A DNA stretch of 64,000 nucleotides from an uncultured Clostridia bacterium (GCA_947627005.1 CANQUJ010000006.1:49182-113181); one strand, 5' to 3'. Shown: positions 25,934 through 35,381, counted from the stretch's first letter. Numbers and translations are program-made. The notes: generated from the sequence alone by a model not told the origin.

Positions 25934-28165
25934 TTATTCGTCGTCATCGTCCTCCGAAGCCTTTTTCGCCTTGACCTTTTTAACGACTACAACTATAACG
26001 ATTATAACTATAAGCGCAGCCGCGCAGGGAATTGCGATCTTTGCCCAAAGCGGAAGCCCGGAGCTTTCGCCGTCGACATTTTCACCCTCGGTGGGAACGG
26101 CCGGGCCGCCGATTGTCGGGTCGTAAACTCCGCCCATGTCAACGTCGATACCGCCCATATCGCCGAACATATCTCCCATTCCGCCCATATCTCCGTCGCC
26201 CTCGATAACGGTGCACTCAAAGGGCTCTTCAATCCGCTGCTCTTCGCCGGCGGCGTCTTCAAAGGTAAAGACCAAAACGGCGGTCAAAGTGTCTCCGACG
26301 TTCGCGGTCGCAACCGGGGTGACGGTCCCGCTGAAGTAGTCGTAGCTCGAGGCGTTAAGGGTCCCGATGGTCTGCGCGGGCATGGTGAAGTCGCCCTCGC
26401 AGCTTATGGTAAGGCTGGTCATCGGGTTGCGGGATTTGTTGTAATACTGGAAGCTTATCGGAACGCCGGAAAGCGGGCTTTCGGTCGGCGGGGTCCATTC
26501 CATAAGCTCGAACTTAATCGGCTGCGAAACCGGCAGGTTTACGTCCATCTCGCCGTTTCCGCCCTTATAAACGCCCGAGTCGGCGTATTCGTAGTTGAAG
26601 GAGATGGTTATCGGATAACTTCCGGCGCCGGCCGAGGCCGAGCATTTAAGGCGGATCTCGTATTCAAGGGTCCCGCTCTTCTCCATAATGTCGGTATAGA
26701 ACGAGCTGGTGCCGTCGATAAAGCTGAACACCGGGCCGCTGGTCGTTCCGCCGCTCGAGCTGCCGAAGGCCTGCGGAGCGACGTTTACAGTCATATTTCT
26801 CAAATCCTTTTCGGTCGAGGTGTTTTCAAGTGTGAATTTAAGAACGAATTCCTCGCCGGATACTACGTTTTCGCCATCACATTCAACGCTGTACTGCGAA
26901 ACGATAACCTTCGGGGTGAGCGACGCAGACTCCGGCGGAGCTTCGTCCTCTTTCTTTTCGGTCGCCTGAAGATATACGTTCATCGTCTGGGTCTGCGGTC
27001 CGGCGGGGGCGTCAAAGGTTATCTCGGCGGTAACGGTGCTCTGCGCCTTAGGAAATTCCGGGAATTTGATCGGGAAGGATACGTTTACCGATTCCCCTCC
27101 CGCGACGTCTCCGGCGTCTACGGTGTCGGTATAAGTGTTAAGAATGAGGTCGCCGAGGTTTGAAAGCTTTACCTTGACGTTTTCCGCGACGTATGAAGTC
27201 GTGTTTTCAATCGTAAGCTTCAAGGTAGTCGCGAGATCCGATTTTCCCTTCTTTTCGGGGATAGAAGCGCCGGTGAGCTTAAACGAGGCGATGTCGTTAG
27301 ATTCGTCGACAGTCTCTACCCCGGCGTCGATGTCTATATTAAGGGTGCGCGAGGCGGTGTAGGTCTCGCTTCCGGACTTGTAGGTAACGGTGACCACAAG
27401 CTGTTTGCGGCCGGTTTGAAGGGATTTATCCGCCAAAACTGTTATGGTGTTGCGGCCGCTCGAAATGTCCTGCTCGGCGAGCGAGCCCGCAAGAGTAAAG
27501 CCCTCGCCCGAAACGGTAACTACCCCCTGCGCGTAGCCGTAGCCGAAAGCGCCGACCGCGCTGCAATAAGACGAGAAGCCCACGGTAAAGGTCTCTCCCG
27601 CCGCTATCGCGCCGCTCGGCGCGGAGGTTATTTCAAGGGTGGCGGTTCCGTCGGTGGTCTCGGGCGGCAGAACGGTCTGGCCGGAAGTCCCTCTTACGTT
27701 GATGTTCAAAAGCTGGGTAGCGGTCCCCTGATTGCCGTCGGCAGAGGTGTAAGTAACCGAAAGGGTAACCGGGTATCTGCCCGATTCAAGGCTGCTCTCG
27801 ACAAATACGGGGACGAACCCGCCGAGCGTGCCGTCCTGCCTTGAGGATATTTCCTTTCCGGCGACCGCTCCGTATACGGAGAAGCCGTTTCCGCTGACAG
27901 TCGCATAAGCGGTTCCGCCGGCGTATTCGGTGGGAACGTTTACGGTAAAGTTTATGTCGAACTTGCTTCCGGCGGTAACGTTTACGGTCTCGTTAGCGGA
28001 AAAGTTGTCGTAATTGGTTGCGTTGACCGAGCGATATACGTCGATCGAGGTGACGTTTACCGATACGGCTACCGGAACGGCTTCGTTGCCGTCGGCGAAT
28101 ACCGCCAAGCTCATTGAGCTTAACAGAACCGTAAGGCTTATGATAAAAACAACAAATTTTTTCAT
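25934..28165 (-). CDS. Secreted, membrane-anchored Ig-like repeat protein of the ABC operon
   Basis: A 743-residue protein with a signal peptide (residues 1-~24, cut near VFADG). Several ~130-residue beta-rich repeats follow that look like CARDB/COG1361-type Ig domains, e.g. KLTIENTTSYVAENVKVKLSN. Then come a Met/Gly/Asp-rich linker, one C-terminal helix (~residues 702-726) and a KK...DDDDE tail. The start overlaps the ATPase stop, behind GAGG. In MacAB-like systems a periplasmic adaptor sits here; this protein may be the functional counterpart in a Gram-positive envelope. That role is inference. Confidence 0.7.
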   Translation of the reverse strand: MKKFVVFIISLTVLLSSMSLAVFADGNEAVPVAVSVNVTSIDVYRSVNATNYDNFSANETVNVTAGSKFDINFTVNVPTEYAGGTAYATVSGNGFSVYGAVAGKEISSRQDGTLGGFVPVFVESSLESGRYPVTLSVTYTSADGNQGTATQLLNINVRGTSGQTVLPPETTDGTATLEITSAPSGAIAAGETFTVGFSSYCSAVGAFGYGYAQGVVTVSGEGFTLAGSLAEQDISSGRNTITVLADKSLQTGRKQLVVTVTYKSGSETYTASRTLNIDIDAGVETVDESNDIASFKLTGASIPEKKGKSDLATTLKLTIENTTSYVAENVKVKLSNLGDLILNTYTDTVDAGDVAGGESVNVSFPIKFPEFPKAQSTVTAEITFDAPAGPQTQTMNVYLQATEKKEDEAPPESASLTPKVIVSQYSVECDGENVVSGEEFVLKFTLENTSTEKDLRNMTVNVAPQAFGSSSGGTTSGPVFSFIDGTSSFYTDIMEKSGTLEYEIRLKCSASAGAGSYPITISFNYEYADSGVYKGGNGEMDVNLPVSQPIKFELMEWTPPTESPLSGVPISFQYYNKSRNPMTSLTISCEGDFTMPAQTIGTLNASSYDYFSGTVTPVATANVGDTLTAVLVFTFEDAAGEEQRIEEPFECTVIEGDGDMGGMGDMFGDMGGIDVDMGGVYDPTIGGPAVPTEGENVDGESSGLPLWAKIAIPCAAALIVIIVIVVVVKKVKAKKASEDDDDE

Positions 28166-29118
28166 ATGGTTTCATCCTCCGTATGTATTTCATTCTCTAT
28201 CTTTGAGCTGCCGAGAATCTCGGATATTCTTTCCTCTTCTTTCTGCGGGTCGGCCGGTTCGTCTTTATCTTCGACCGGCTCGATCTTCGGCTCGTCCGGC
28301 GGGCTTTCGGCCGCTCCCTCTCTGATCCCGAGGCCGTCTTCGCTTTGCTCCGAAACCTTGACGTCGGGGATATCCGCGGCCTTTTCTTCAAGCGGGATGA
28401 TCTGCTTGTCGCGATTGTCTTCCACCGCGTCGATCCTGCCGTCTATTATGTGATATATCCTGTCGGCGTATGCGGCGATCTCGATGTCATGTGTTACTAT
28501 AACAAGGGTCTGCTTATTCTCGCGCGCCATTTTAACCATCATTTCCATAATTTCGATGGTCGTGTGGGTGTCAAGGTTGCCGGTCGGCTCGTCTGCGAAG
28601 ACTATCTTCGGCGTTGCGACGAAAGCCCTCGCTATGCCGACTCTTTGCTGCTGGCCGCCCGACATCTGGGTCGGCTTATGCTTCATTCTTTTTCCGAGGC
28701 CGCAAAGCTTAAGCATCTTCTTGGCCTTTTTGGTTCTGACGCTTCGTTTGACCCCCGCGAACGCGAGCGGAAGGCTTACGTTGTCAATAGCGCTTAGGTT
28801 GGGCAGAAGGTTATAAGACTGGAAAACGAAGCCCATATATTTCTGCCTAAAAATGGCAAGCTTGCGCTCGCTCATTTTATCTACCCTTTCGCCGAAGACC
28901 GTGATGCTTCCTTTAGTGGGCTTTTCGAGGCCGGCCATCATATTCAGCAGAGTCGATTTGCCGGAGCCGGAGGTTCCCAAAAGACAGATAATCTCATTCT
29001 CCGCGATGTTAAGGTCTATTCCGTTAAGCGCGTAGACCTTTTCTTTGCCGAGGGTAAAGATTTTAGTCAGCCCTTTAATGACTATTGCGGACTTCGGAGC
29101 CGCAACTACATCAGCCAT
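28162..29118 (-). CDS. MacB/LolD-type ABC transporter ATP-binding protein
   Basis: A 318-residue ATPase from ATG 29118 ([17 protein letters not shown]) behind AAGGAGA; a longer frame upstream has no RBS. Walker [13 protein letters not shown], the Q-loop [10 protein letters not shown], signature [15 protein letters not shown], Walker [13 protein letters not shown] and switch His IVTHD are all intact. An unusual ~90-residue acidic, proline-rich C-terminal extension follows the domain. It energises the permease at 24439-25902, and the secreted protein lies between them in one operon. Confidence 0.92.
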   Translation of the reverse strand: MADVVAAPKSAIVIKGLTKIFTLGKEKVYALNGIDLNIAENEIICLLGTSGSGKSTLLNMMAGLEKPTKGSITVFGERVDKMSERKLAIFRQKYMGFVFQSYNLLPNLSAIDNVSLPLAFAGVKRSVRTKKAKKMLKLCGLGKRMKHKPTQMSGGQQQRVGIARAFVATPKIVFADEPTGNLDTHTTIEIMEMMVKMARENKQTLVIVTHDIEIAAYADRIYHIIDGRIDAVEDNRDKQIIPLEEKAADIPDVKVSEQSEDGLGIREGAAESPPDEPKIEPVEDKDEPADPQKEEERISEILGSSKIENEIHTEDETI

Positions 29119-29181
29119 TAAGCTGCCATCTCCTTTCCTTGATAATTCGTTAAACGCCACTTCTTGCGCTTTAACGGAATA

Positions 29182-29210
29182 ATTATAGCACTATATTCGG
29201 TATATTTCAA
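29182..29210 (-). promoter_or_regulatory. Promoter of the ABC operon
   Basis: On the minus strand TTGAAA (29210-29205), 17 bases, TATAAT (29187-29182), 64 bases before the ATPase start. Confidence 0.7.
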
Positions 29211-29274
29211 TAGGCAAGCGAAATTTTAATCGAATTTTAATCTTTAAAACACAGCGCAAAATGCACGCAGAAGA

Positions 29275-29452
29275 CGGATAGAGGAAATTAGATATCGGAT
29301 TGTCAGAGAACAGAAGTCAGAGATTTTAGAGGATAGAGGGTTAGAGGTTAGAGAGTTAGAAGATAGAGGTCGGTTTCTTACGCTTTCAGCGATTTCGGGC
29401 TTTCTATCCTCTTAACTTCTGATTTCTGACCCTCTGATTTCTGTTTTCTGCA
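29275..29452. repeat. Inverted-arm element, locus 2
   Basis: The left arm (29275-29371) is built of GGATAGAGG, GTCAGAGAACAGAAGTCAGAG and TTAGAGG units. A core (29372-29412) ends in GGGCTTTCTATCCTCTTAA. The right arm (29413-29452) is TTCTGATTTCTGACCCTCTG-like. It abuts modular palindromic copy B. No gene is seen in it. Confidence 0.7.
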
Positions 29453-29683
29453 AGGCCCGACGTTGAGGTGCGCGACTGCTGTCGCAGCCGCGTTTCGTAA
29501 GGGGACGCCCTCTCTTTCAGGGCGTCCCCTCTTGCAAAAATAGCCCACCGGGCTATTTTTCGCAATTCACCCCTTGCGGAGCGCCTTCGATTTGGGTTTT
29601 CGCGCTCTGCGGAGCGCGACAAGGGGCTCCGCCCCCTTGACCCCCGCAAGCCCTTTGAAAAGGGCTTGATCCTAAACTTTTAG
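29453..29683 (+). repeat. Modular palindromic repeat, copy B
   Basis: The modules follow the order of copy A but lack the first hairpin. Stems include GGGGACGCCC/GGGCGTCCCC (29501-29529), AAAAATAGCCC-acc-GGGCTATTTTT (29536-29560), CGCGCTC-tgc-GGAGCGCG (29601-29618), an AGGGGCTCCGCCCCCTT module and CAAGCCCTTT/AGGGCTTG (29647-29668). Three stems differ from copy A by paired changes. It lies between the 29724-31118 gene and the ABC operon promoter. Confidence 0.85.
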
Positions 29684-29693
29684 AACAGAAGTT

Positions 29694-29770
29694 GTTTTCG
29701 GAATTTGTGAGGTCTCGGGTTTTCTATCCTCTAAATTTCTGACTTCTGCCTCTCTGATTTCTGACTTCTA
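29694..29770. repeat. Inverted-arm element, locus 3, overlapping a gene end
   Basis: The core (29694-29733) ends GGGTTTTCTATCCTCTAAA. The TTCTGACTTCTGCCTCTCTG-like arm (29734-29770) reads into the 3' end of the minus-strand secreted-protein gene. Confidence 0.65.
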
Positions 29771-31118
29771 ATCGGCTAAACGCGGCGGCGCACCAAGCCA
29801 AAACCCCCGCGAGGGCTATAAGTGAAAAGGCAGAGCCGGTCTTCGGGTTTGCCTCATACCCCGGGTTCGGAACCGTCTCGTATTCGGTCGGGGCGGGGCT
29901 GTATTCCGGCGGCTCTCCCCCGCTGAGCTTGAAGTATCGCCAACCCTCCGAAGTCTCGGCGATCAAACATTCATAGCCGTTGAACTCCGCCGGGGCGAAC
30001 CCTATCGCATCGTGCGAAAAGTTCTGCGTATTCTCCTCGCTCGGCTCGCCGGCCGAGAATTTCGCCTCGCCGGTCGGCTTGATCTCCGCACCCTGCGGAA
30101 GCTCGACGTTTCCTAACTCCGGCGCTAAAACATAAAGCTTGCCGCCGGTAAAAATCATCGGCTCGGGGTCGGAGTCGGCGAAAAGCCCGGTATCTTCGGG
30201 GACTTCAAACCCATACCCCATCTCGTTTATCCCCTCGGTCTCAAAAATCGCCTCTTCGGCGGTATAGTCGGTCGGCTTGTCGGTGAATTTAACGGCATAG
30301 ACTTCGATCTGCGGCGGATATGTCTCGAGAATTTCGTTCGCGGTCGTAAGCTCGCAGACCGTTCCCGCGGGGATCGGCTTTTTGTTTTTATAGAGCTCCG
30401 AAAGCTCTTTTCCGCGATCCGTTCCGTCGTCAGAAAATTCGATTTTATCCGAGGCCGAGGTCATAAAGGTCGTGAAATACTTGTTTTCCCGCTGCTCGGA
30501 CTCGGAATAGGCGATCTTATAAGTCGAGAATAAAAACCTGTATTCGCCGGTTTTTTCGTCGAAATCGGTGGAAAGAACGGTGTATTCGCCCTTTGCTGGG
30601 AAGTTTTCTGACGAGATTTTATAGATCGAAAACTTGTCGGTCTCGTTGAACTCGTTAAGCTCATTGAATATCTCTTCTACCTCGCCGATCGAAAGCGAAG
30701 TTTTGTGATATACAAACACTATTGATTTAAGCCCCTCGATTCTCTCCGGCCAAGTCTCCAAAAGCTCCGAAAAGGTTACCCACAAAACCGTTCCCTCGGG
30801 GATCTCCCCGCCCTTTAAAAAGCTGTCGTAGGAATCGTACGGAAGAGGATTATAGCTTGCCTCCGGCGGAAGGTCGACGGTATCTACGCCGACTTCATAG
30901 TCTTCGCCGTTTGAAAGAATAAGCTCGCAAAGGCCGAGGCTTTCGCCGCTTAAAAGCAAAACCTGCCCGTCGTCGCGAAGCTCGCTCCAAACAACCGTAA
31001 AGCGCTCGGTAAAGTCGACCGGGCGGTTTATCGCAAAGCAGGAAACCGCGAGCGAAAGAGCTATCGCGGCGGACAAAACGACCGCCGAGGCGGCCTTGAA
31101 AATTCTTTTAAAATCCAT
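29724..31118 (-). CDS. Secreted protein with NPKTG-type C-terminal motif
   Basis: A 464-residue protein from ATG 31118 behind AAAGGAG. There is a signal peptide (residues 1-~27, ending SCFA). The body is acidic and beta-rich with no recognised domain. Near the C-terminus NPKTGS is followed by a hydrophobic stretch (AFSLIALAGVLAWCAAAFS), the layout of sortase signals with a variant motif. The last ~15 residues (RLEVRNQRGRSQKFRG) are translated from an inverted-arm repeat, so the original C-terminus has been replaced or extended. Cell-wall attachment is inferred. Confidence 0.6.
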   Translation of the reverse strand: MDFKRIFKAASAVVLSAAIALSLAVSCFAINRPVDFTERFTVVWSELRDDGQVLLLSGESLGLCELILSNGEDYEVGVDTVDLPPEASYNPLPYDSYDSFLKGGEIPEGTVLWVTFSELLETWPERIEGLKSIVFVYHKTSLSIGEVEEIFNELNEFNETDKFSIYKISSENFPAKGEYTVLSTDFDEKTGEYRFLFSTYKIAYSESEQRENKYFTTFMTSASDKIEFSDDGTDRGKELSELYKNKKPIPAGTVCELTTANEILETYPPQIEVYAVKFTDKPTDYTAEEAIFETEGINEMGYGFEVPEDTGLFADSDPEPMIFTGGKLYVLAPELGNVELPQGAEIKPTGEAKFSAGEPSEENTQNFSHDAIGFAPAEFNGYECLIAETSEGWRYFKLSGGEPPEYSPAPTEYETVPNPGYEANPKTGSAFSLIALAGVLAWCAAAFSRLEVRNQRGRSQKFRG

Positions 31119-31149
31119 ATTTATCACTCCTTTAAACTTTCATGAATAA

Positions 31150-31182
31150 TACAAAACGACGGCGCTTTTTATTGCGCCGCCG
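31150..31182 (-). terminator. Intrinsic terminator after the sirtuin gene
   Basis: On the minus strand CGGCGGCGC-aataaaaa-GCGCCGTCG (31182-31155) is followed by TTTTG. It separates the sirtuin gene from the secreted-protein gene. Confidence 0.65.
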
Positions 31183-31201
31183 AAGAAAAATTAACAAAAA
31201 T

Positions 31202-31954
31202 TTAACATTTGCCCAGTGCCGCCTTTACCGCCGCGCCCAAAACCTCTCCTATTTTGTCTCTGAAAACGAGGTCCGCGCGGGAGTCGTAAGGGGTCTCTCC
31301 GCGATTTATGAGAACGGTCTTTCCGCCCCGGAAATATCTTAAAAGCCCCGCCGCCGGATACACCGCGAGAGAGGTCCCGCCGACTATCATAAGGTCGGCC
31401 TCGGATATCGCCTTTACCGCCGCCGTAAGGGTCCTTTCGTCAAGCGGCTCGCCGTATAAAACGACGTCCGGCTTGATAATTCCGCCGCAGCGGGCGCATT
31501 TCGGGACGCCCTCGCAGCCCTCGACGTATTCTATCGAGGCCGCCTCGCCGCAGTCTATACAGCGGTAGCGGAAGATGGTTCCGTGAAGCTCTAAAACGTT
31601 TTTGCTACCGGCAGCTTGGTGAAGCCCGTCGATGTTCTGGGTGACGATTGCAGAGAGAATCCCCGCGCGCTCAAGCTCTGCAAGGGCGATATGCGCGGCG
31701 TTCGGCTTCGGCCTGTCTCCCAAAAAATAGCGGCGGTAGAAGTCGTAGAAGATGTCGGTGTGAGAGTAGAAAAACTCGTCGCTCAAAATCGTTTCGGGCG
31801 GAACGCCGTACTGCCGGACTGTGTTGTAAAGGCCGTCCTCGCTGCGGTAATCTTTAACGCCGCTCTCGGTCGACACCCCCGCCCCGCCGAAGAATACCGC
31901 CGACCTCGCGCCGGCTATCATCTCGGCGAATTTCGATAGGGAATTTTCGTCCAT
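31202..31954 (-). CDS. cobB: NAD-dependent protein deacylase (sirtuin)
   Basis: A 250-residue Sir2-family enzyme that removes acyl groups from lysine using NAD. The NAD-binding motif reads GAGVSTESGVKDYRS (residues ~21-35), a variant of GAGxSxxSGIPDFR. QNIDGLH and the catalytic-His ELHGT follow near residues 110-125. The zinc ribbon is CIDC...CEGVPKCARC. The C-terminal GGTSLAVYPAAGL is also family-typical. It starts at ATG 31954, 17 bases from the symporter stop; the symporter, sirtuin order suggests cotranscription. Confidence 0.92.
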   Translation of the reverse strand: MDENSLSKFAEMIAGARSAVFFGGAGVSTESGVKDYRSEDGLYNTVRQYGVPPETILSDEFFYSHTDIFYDFYRRYFLGDRPKPNAAHIALAELERAGILSAIVTQNIDGLHQAAGSKNVLELHGTIFRYRCIDCGEAASIEYVEGCEGVPKCARCGGIIKPDVVLYGEPLDERTLTAAVKAISEADLMIVGGTSLAVYPAAGLLRYFRGGKTVLINRGETPYDSRADLVFRDKIGEVLGAAVKAALGKC

Positions 31955-31970
31955 AAAAGCCTCCGGAAAA

Positions 31971-33340
31971 CTAATCTTTCTTCCCGCCGTTTTTAAGCGA
32001 GAGCTTGCCCATTATCATCTTTTCGTTATAGAAGAAGAACAGCGCCGCGCCGATTAAGCAGCAGACCGTCGCGATTATCGCAGTCAGGCGATAGCCGAAC
32101 GGGTCGGTCGAAGAGCCGCTTTCCGCCTCGACCGTAAACGCCGAGACGACCGAGGTGAATATGAGCATTGAGATCGCCTGCCCCATCTTCATCGCGAAGG
32201 TTCTCGCGGCAAAGAACATTCCGCTTCTCTCCTCGCCCGAGTCGAAGGCGTCGGCCTCGGCGATATCTGCGACTACCGCCTGCGGCAAAATGCCCAAAAT
32301 CGCCATCGGAACGCCGGCGCAGATCGCGATTATTATCCCCCAGACTACCCCCTCGCCGCAAATCGAGGCGAGCAGGAAGACGAACGCATAGGCGAAGAAG
32401 CCGGTTATTATTATCTTTTTCTTGCCGAATTTCGGCGCAAGCTTGTTTATGACCGGGTAGAGCGCGAGCGAGCAGACGGTCATTATGACGGTAAGCGTAA
32501 AGGTCATCGTGTCGGGAACGTTCATCAGCTTGGTCTCATAGAACGGCAGGCCGGTCTGGAATAAGGTCACCGCGAAGAAATAGATGACGTCGGAGACGAC
32601 GAAGCGCGCAAACTGGGCGTTTTTAAAGCTTTTAAAGAGCGAGCTGAACGCCGGGGTCTCGACCGGCTTGGAGTCGATATATTCCCTCTCTTTTATCAGC
32701 AGCGAGGGTATAAGCATCGCGACCGCGGCGACTATGCACATTATCGCAATCGCGACTCGAACGGAATTGTCTTTTCCGAGCGAAGCCTCGAAAATCCCGG
32801 CGATGTTGGGTATCAGATATGACACCGAGAGGCCGGCGATATATGTAAACGAAATGTAGGTAGAGACGTTTATGCGGTTCTTCTGGTCGTTGCCGAGCTC
32901 GGATATAAGCGCGTTGTAGGGCGTGCAGTAGATGGTCATGAACAGATAGAAGAGCATCAGCGTTGCGAAGACGATAATATCGTTGACGGTTTTGCTGCCG
33001 GTCTGCGGAAGAATGAAAACGCAGGCGGTTATGGCCGCAAACGGCACCGCGATCGCGCGCATAAAGGGTATTCTTCTGCCGCCCTTATAGTTCGAGCGGT
33101 CCGACCAGCTCGCGATAAGCGGGTCGGTGACTGCGTCGAAGATTCGCCCGACCATCGTTATAATCCCGAAAAGGGTGACGCTTAAAAACAGCGTTCCGGT
33201 GGTGATGTTTTTGCCGAAGATACCGGCGGTCTCGTCGGTGTAGTAGTAGACCAGCCAGTTGGTCACAACGCCGGAAAGAAGGCTCCACCCGAACTGGCCG
33301 ATTGCGAAGATCCAGAGAATTTTGTTGGTGATTTTTTCAT
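31971..33340 (-). CDS. GPH-family sugar/hexuronide:cation symporter with a frameshift at its start
   Basis: A twelve-helix MFS-type carrier, 431 residues in the open frame below GTG 33266. Homologues begin about 24 residues earlier with a KITNKILWIFAIGQFGW-like first helix. That sequence is present upstream but in another frame than the RBS-proximal ATG 33340. The ATG is followed by six A (33337-33332); a seventh would give MKKITNKILW... in frame. The promoter at 33374-33402 and GAGGG site fit this ATG. The cause may be slippage, mutation or error. Divergent uxaC suggests hexuronide uptake. Confidence 0.75.
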
Positions 33341-33373
33341 ATTTACCCTCAGAATTGAAAAATTTTCGGTAAT

Positions 33374-33402
33374 ATTGTAATATATTTTCTCGAAAATGTC
33401 AA
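33374..33402 (-). promoter_or_regulatory. Symporter promoter
   Basis: On the minus strand TTGACA (33402-33397), 17 bases, TACAAT (33379-33374). It places transcription start near 33367, upstream of ATG 33340 only by ~27 bases, which argues for that start codon. Confidence 0.8.
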
Positions 33403-33453
33403 GGGCTGCGATATCCGGCTTACGCTTTTGGATTTCTGTTTTCTTCACCTCTC

Positions 33454-33482
33454 TTGCATTTCTTCGCCGCAGGTTGTATAAT
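33454..33482 (+). promoter_or_regulatory. uxaC promoter
   Basis: TTGCAT (33454-33459), 17 bases, TATAAT (33477-33482). The in-frame TTG at 33454 is thus the -35 box and not a start codon. Confidence 0.75.
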
Positions 33483-33513
33483 ATATCCGACAAAGCTACG
33501 GGAGGCTGACGAA

Positions 33514-34914
33514 ATGACATTTATCAACGACGACTTTCTTTTGAAAAACGAGACCGCGAGGCGGCTTTACCACCGATACGCCGAAAAGCTTCCGATCATC
33601 GACTACCACTGCCATATCCCGCCGAGAGATATCGCCGAAGACAAGCGGTTTTCTGATATTTCGGAGATCTGGCTCGGGGGGGACCACTATAAATGGCGGC
33701 TTATAAGAATGACCGGAGCGCCGGAGAGCGAGATAACCGGCGGCTGCGACCCGAAGACCAAATTCCGCCGATTCGCCGAGGCTTTGCCCCTTGCGATAGG
33801 CAACCCGATGTATCATTGGACTCACCTTGAACTAAAGCGGTATTTCGACTGCGACCTAATCTTAAAGCCCTCGACCGCCGACGAGATATTCGAGATTTGC
33901 AACAAAAAGCTCGCCGAGCCGCAGATGTCCGCAAAGGGAATAATCGAGCGCTCAAACGTCAAGATGATAGGCACCACCGACGACCCGGTCGACAATCTTG
34001 AATATCACGAAAAAATCGCGGCGGACGAAAACTTTAAAACCCTTGTTCTTCCGTCGTTCAGGCCGGACAGAGCCGTTTCGATAGACAAGCCGGATTTCGC
34101 GGACTATATCGAGCTGCTCGGAAAGGCTTCGGGAGAGGACGTTTCTTCGGTCGACGGAGTTAAAAGGGCGTTGAGCGCGCGGCTGGAATATTTCTGCAAA
34201 CACGGCTGCCGCGCCGCAGACCACGGCCTTGACAGGGCTGTATACTCGCCCGCCGAAGACGGCGAAGTCGAAGAAATCTTCGAAAAGGCGATGAACAAAA
34301 AGCCGATAACCCGCGAAGAGGCCGAAAAATATATGACCGCGATACTTTTGCACTGCGGGCGGGAATATTCCCGGCTCGGGGTGGTTATGCAGATACACTA
34401 CAACTGCCAGAGAAGGGTAAATTCGCGCTATACGGCTATGCTCGGGGCGGATACCGGCTTCGATTGCATAAGGACCGACAACGGCGGAGAGGCCGTTGCC
34501 GGGCTTTTGAACGCGCTCGATAAAGACGGACTCCTTCCGAAGACGGTTTTATATTCTCTCAACCCGGCGGACAACGAGCTTTTAGACGCTATTGCCGGCT
34601 CCTTCCCCGGCGAGGGCGGGATTCAAAAGGTTCAGCATGGGGCGGCTTGGTGGTTTAACGACACTAAGTCGGGAATGGAGGCGCAGCTTAAAAGCTTTGC
34701 GAATCTCTCGCTGCTGGGCGGGTTTATCGGCATGCTCACCGACTCGCGCAGCCTTCTTTCATACACCCGCCACGAATACTTCCGCAGAATTTTCTGCAAC
34801 CTGCTCGGCGAATGGGTCGAGGCCGGGGAATATCCGAACGACGAGGAAGCGCTTAAAGAGATAGTCGAAGGGGTCTGCTATAAAAACGCGGCGAAATTCT
34901 TCGGGATAGGATAG
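33514..34914 (+). CDS. uxaC: Glucuronate isomerase
   Basis: A 466-residue enzyme from ATG 33514 behind GGGAGG, normal for the family (~465-470). It isomerises D-glucuronate to fructuronate (or galacturonate to tagaturonate), entering hexuronate breakdown. The metal motif DYHCHIPPRDIAEDK occurs near residue 28, with GGDHYKWRLIR, VVMQIHYNCQRRVNSRY and MLTDSRSLLSYTRHEYFRRIFC typical of the amidohydrolase-like fold. The divergent symporter supports glucuronate use. No uxuA/B genes are adjacent. Confidence 0.95.
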   Translation: MTFINDDFLLKNETARRLYHRYAEKLPIIDYHCHIPPRDIAEDKRFSDISEIWLGGDHYKWRLIRMTGAPESEITGGCDPKTKFRRFAEALPLAIGNPMYHWTHLELKRYFDCDLILKPSTADEIFEICNKKLAEPQMSAKGIIERSNVKMIGTTDDPVDNLEYHEKIAADENFKTLVLPSFRPDRAVSIDKPDFADYIELLGKASGEDVSSVDGVKRALSARLEYFCKHGCRAADHGLDRAVYSPAEDGEVEEIFEKAMNKKPITREEAEKYMTAILLHCGREYSRLGVVMQIHYNCQRRVNSRYTAMLGADTGFDCIRTDNGGEAVAGLLNALDKDGLLPKTVLYSLNPADNELLDAIAGSFPGEGGIQKVQHGAAWWFNDTKSGMEAQLKSFANLSLLGGFIGMLTDSRSLLSYTRHEYFRRIFCNLLGEWVEAGEYPNDEEALKEIVEGVCYKNAAKFFGIG

Positions 34915-34917
34915 AAA

Positions 34918-35328
34918 ATGAGGCCGTATAAACACAAAATTCAGTATTACGAGACCGACAAAATGGGGATCACCCACCACTCGAACTATATCCGCTTTAT
35001 GGAAGAGGCGCGAACCGACTTTTTGGAGCAGATGGGCTGGCCATACGACAAGCTTGAAGAAAGCGGGGTCGCCTCGCCGGTCATAAGCCTGGAATGTAAA
35101 TATAAAAGCCCGTCGACTTATGCCGACGAGCTTACGATAGAGGTATCGGTCGAACAAATCAAGGGCGCGAGGCTTTGCATCGCGTATAAGATGACCGGCC
35201 GGGACGGCGAAACAGTCTGCGAGGCGAAATCGGAGCACTGTTTCGTCAATTCGGCGGGGCGGCCGATAAGGCTTCAGCGCGACTGCCCGGAGCTTTACGA
35301 AGCGCTGAAAGCCCTTGAAGGAAAATAA
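34918..35328 (+). CDS. Acyl-CoA thioesterase (4HBT, YbgC/FadM-like)
   Basis: A 136-residue hot-dog-fold protein. The N-terminal YYETDKMGITHHSNYIRFMEEAR carries the family aspartate and the HxxNY motif. It hydrolyses acyl-CoA or related thioesters; the substrate is not predictable. It starts at ATG 34918, three bases after the uxaC stop, so it is cotranscribed with uxaC, although no metabolic link is evident. It ends at a bidirectional terminator. Confidence 0.88.
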   Translation: MRPYKHKIQYYETDKMGITHHSNYIRFMEEARTDFLEQMGWPYDKLEESGVASPVISLECKYKSPSTYADELTIEVSVEQIKGARLCIAYKMTGRDGETVCEAKSEHCFVNSAGRPIRLQRDCPELYEALKALEGK

Positions 35329-35360
35329 AAAAAAGCCACTCATCGAGGGGCTTTTCTTTA
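35329..35360 (+). terminator. Intrinsic terminator, usable in both directions
   Basis: AAAAGCC-A-CTC pairs with GAG-G-GGCTTTT around ATC (about 35333-35357), flanked by A and T runs, between convergent genes. Confidence 0.7.
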
Positions 35361-35381
35361 TGATGCAGAGCTTTGCAATGG

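Noticed and set aside
29404..29649. Minus-strand 81-residue open frame in palindromic copy B
   Set aside because: Same repeat-derived sequence as in copy A; not a gene.
33263..33520. 85-residue minus-strand frame containing MKKSPTKFSG
   Set aside because: It starts upstream of the symporter promoter and is the out-of-frame product of the six-A run; the symporter frame carries the real protein.
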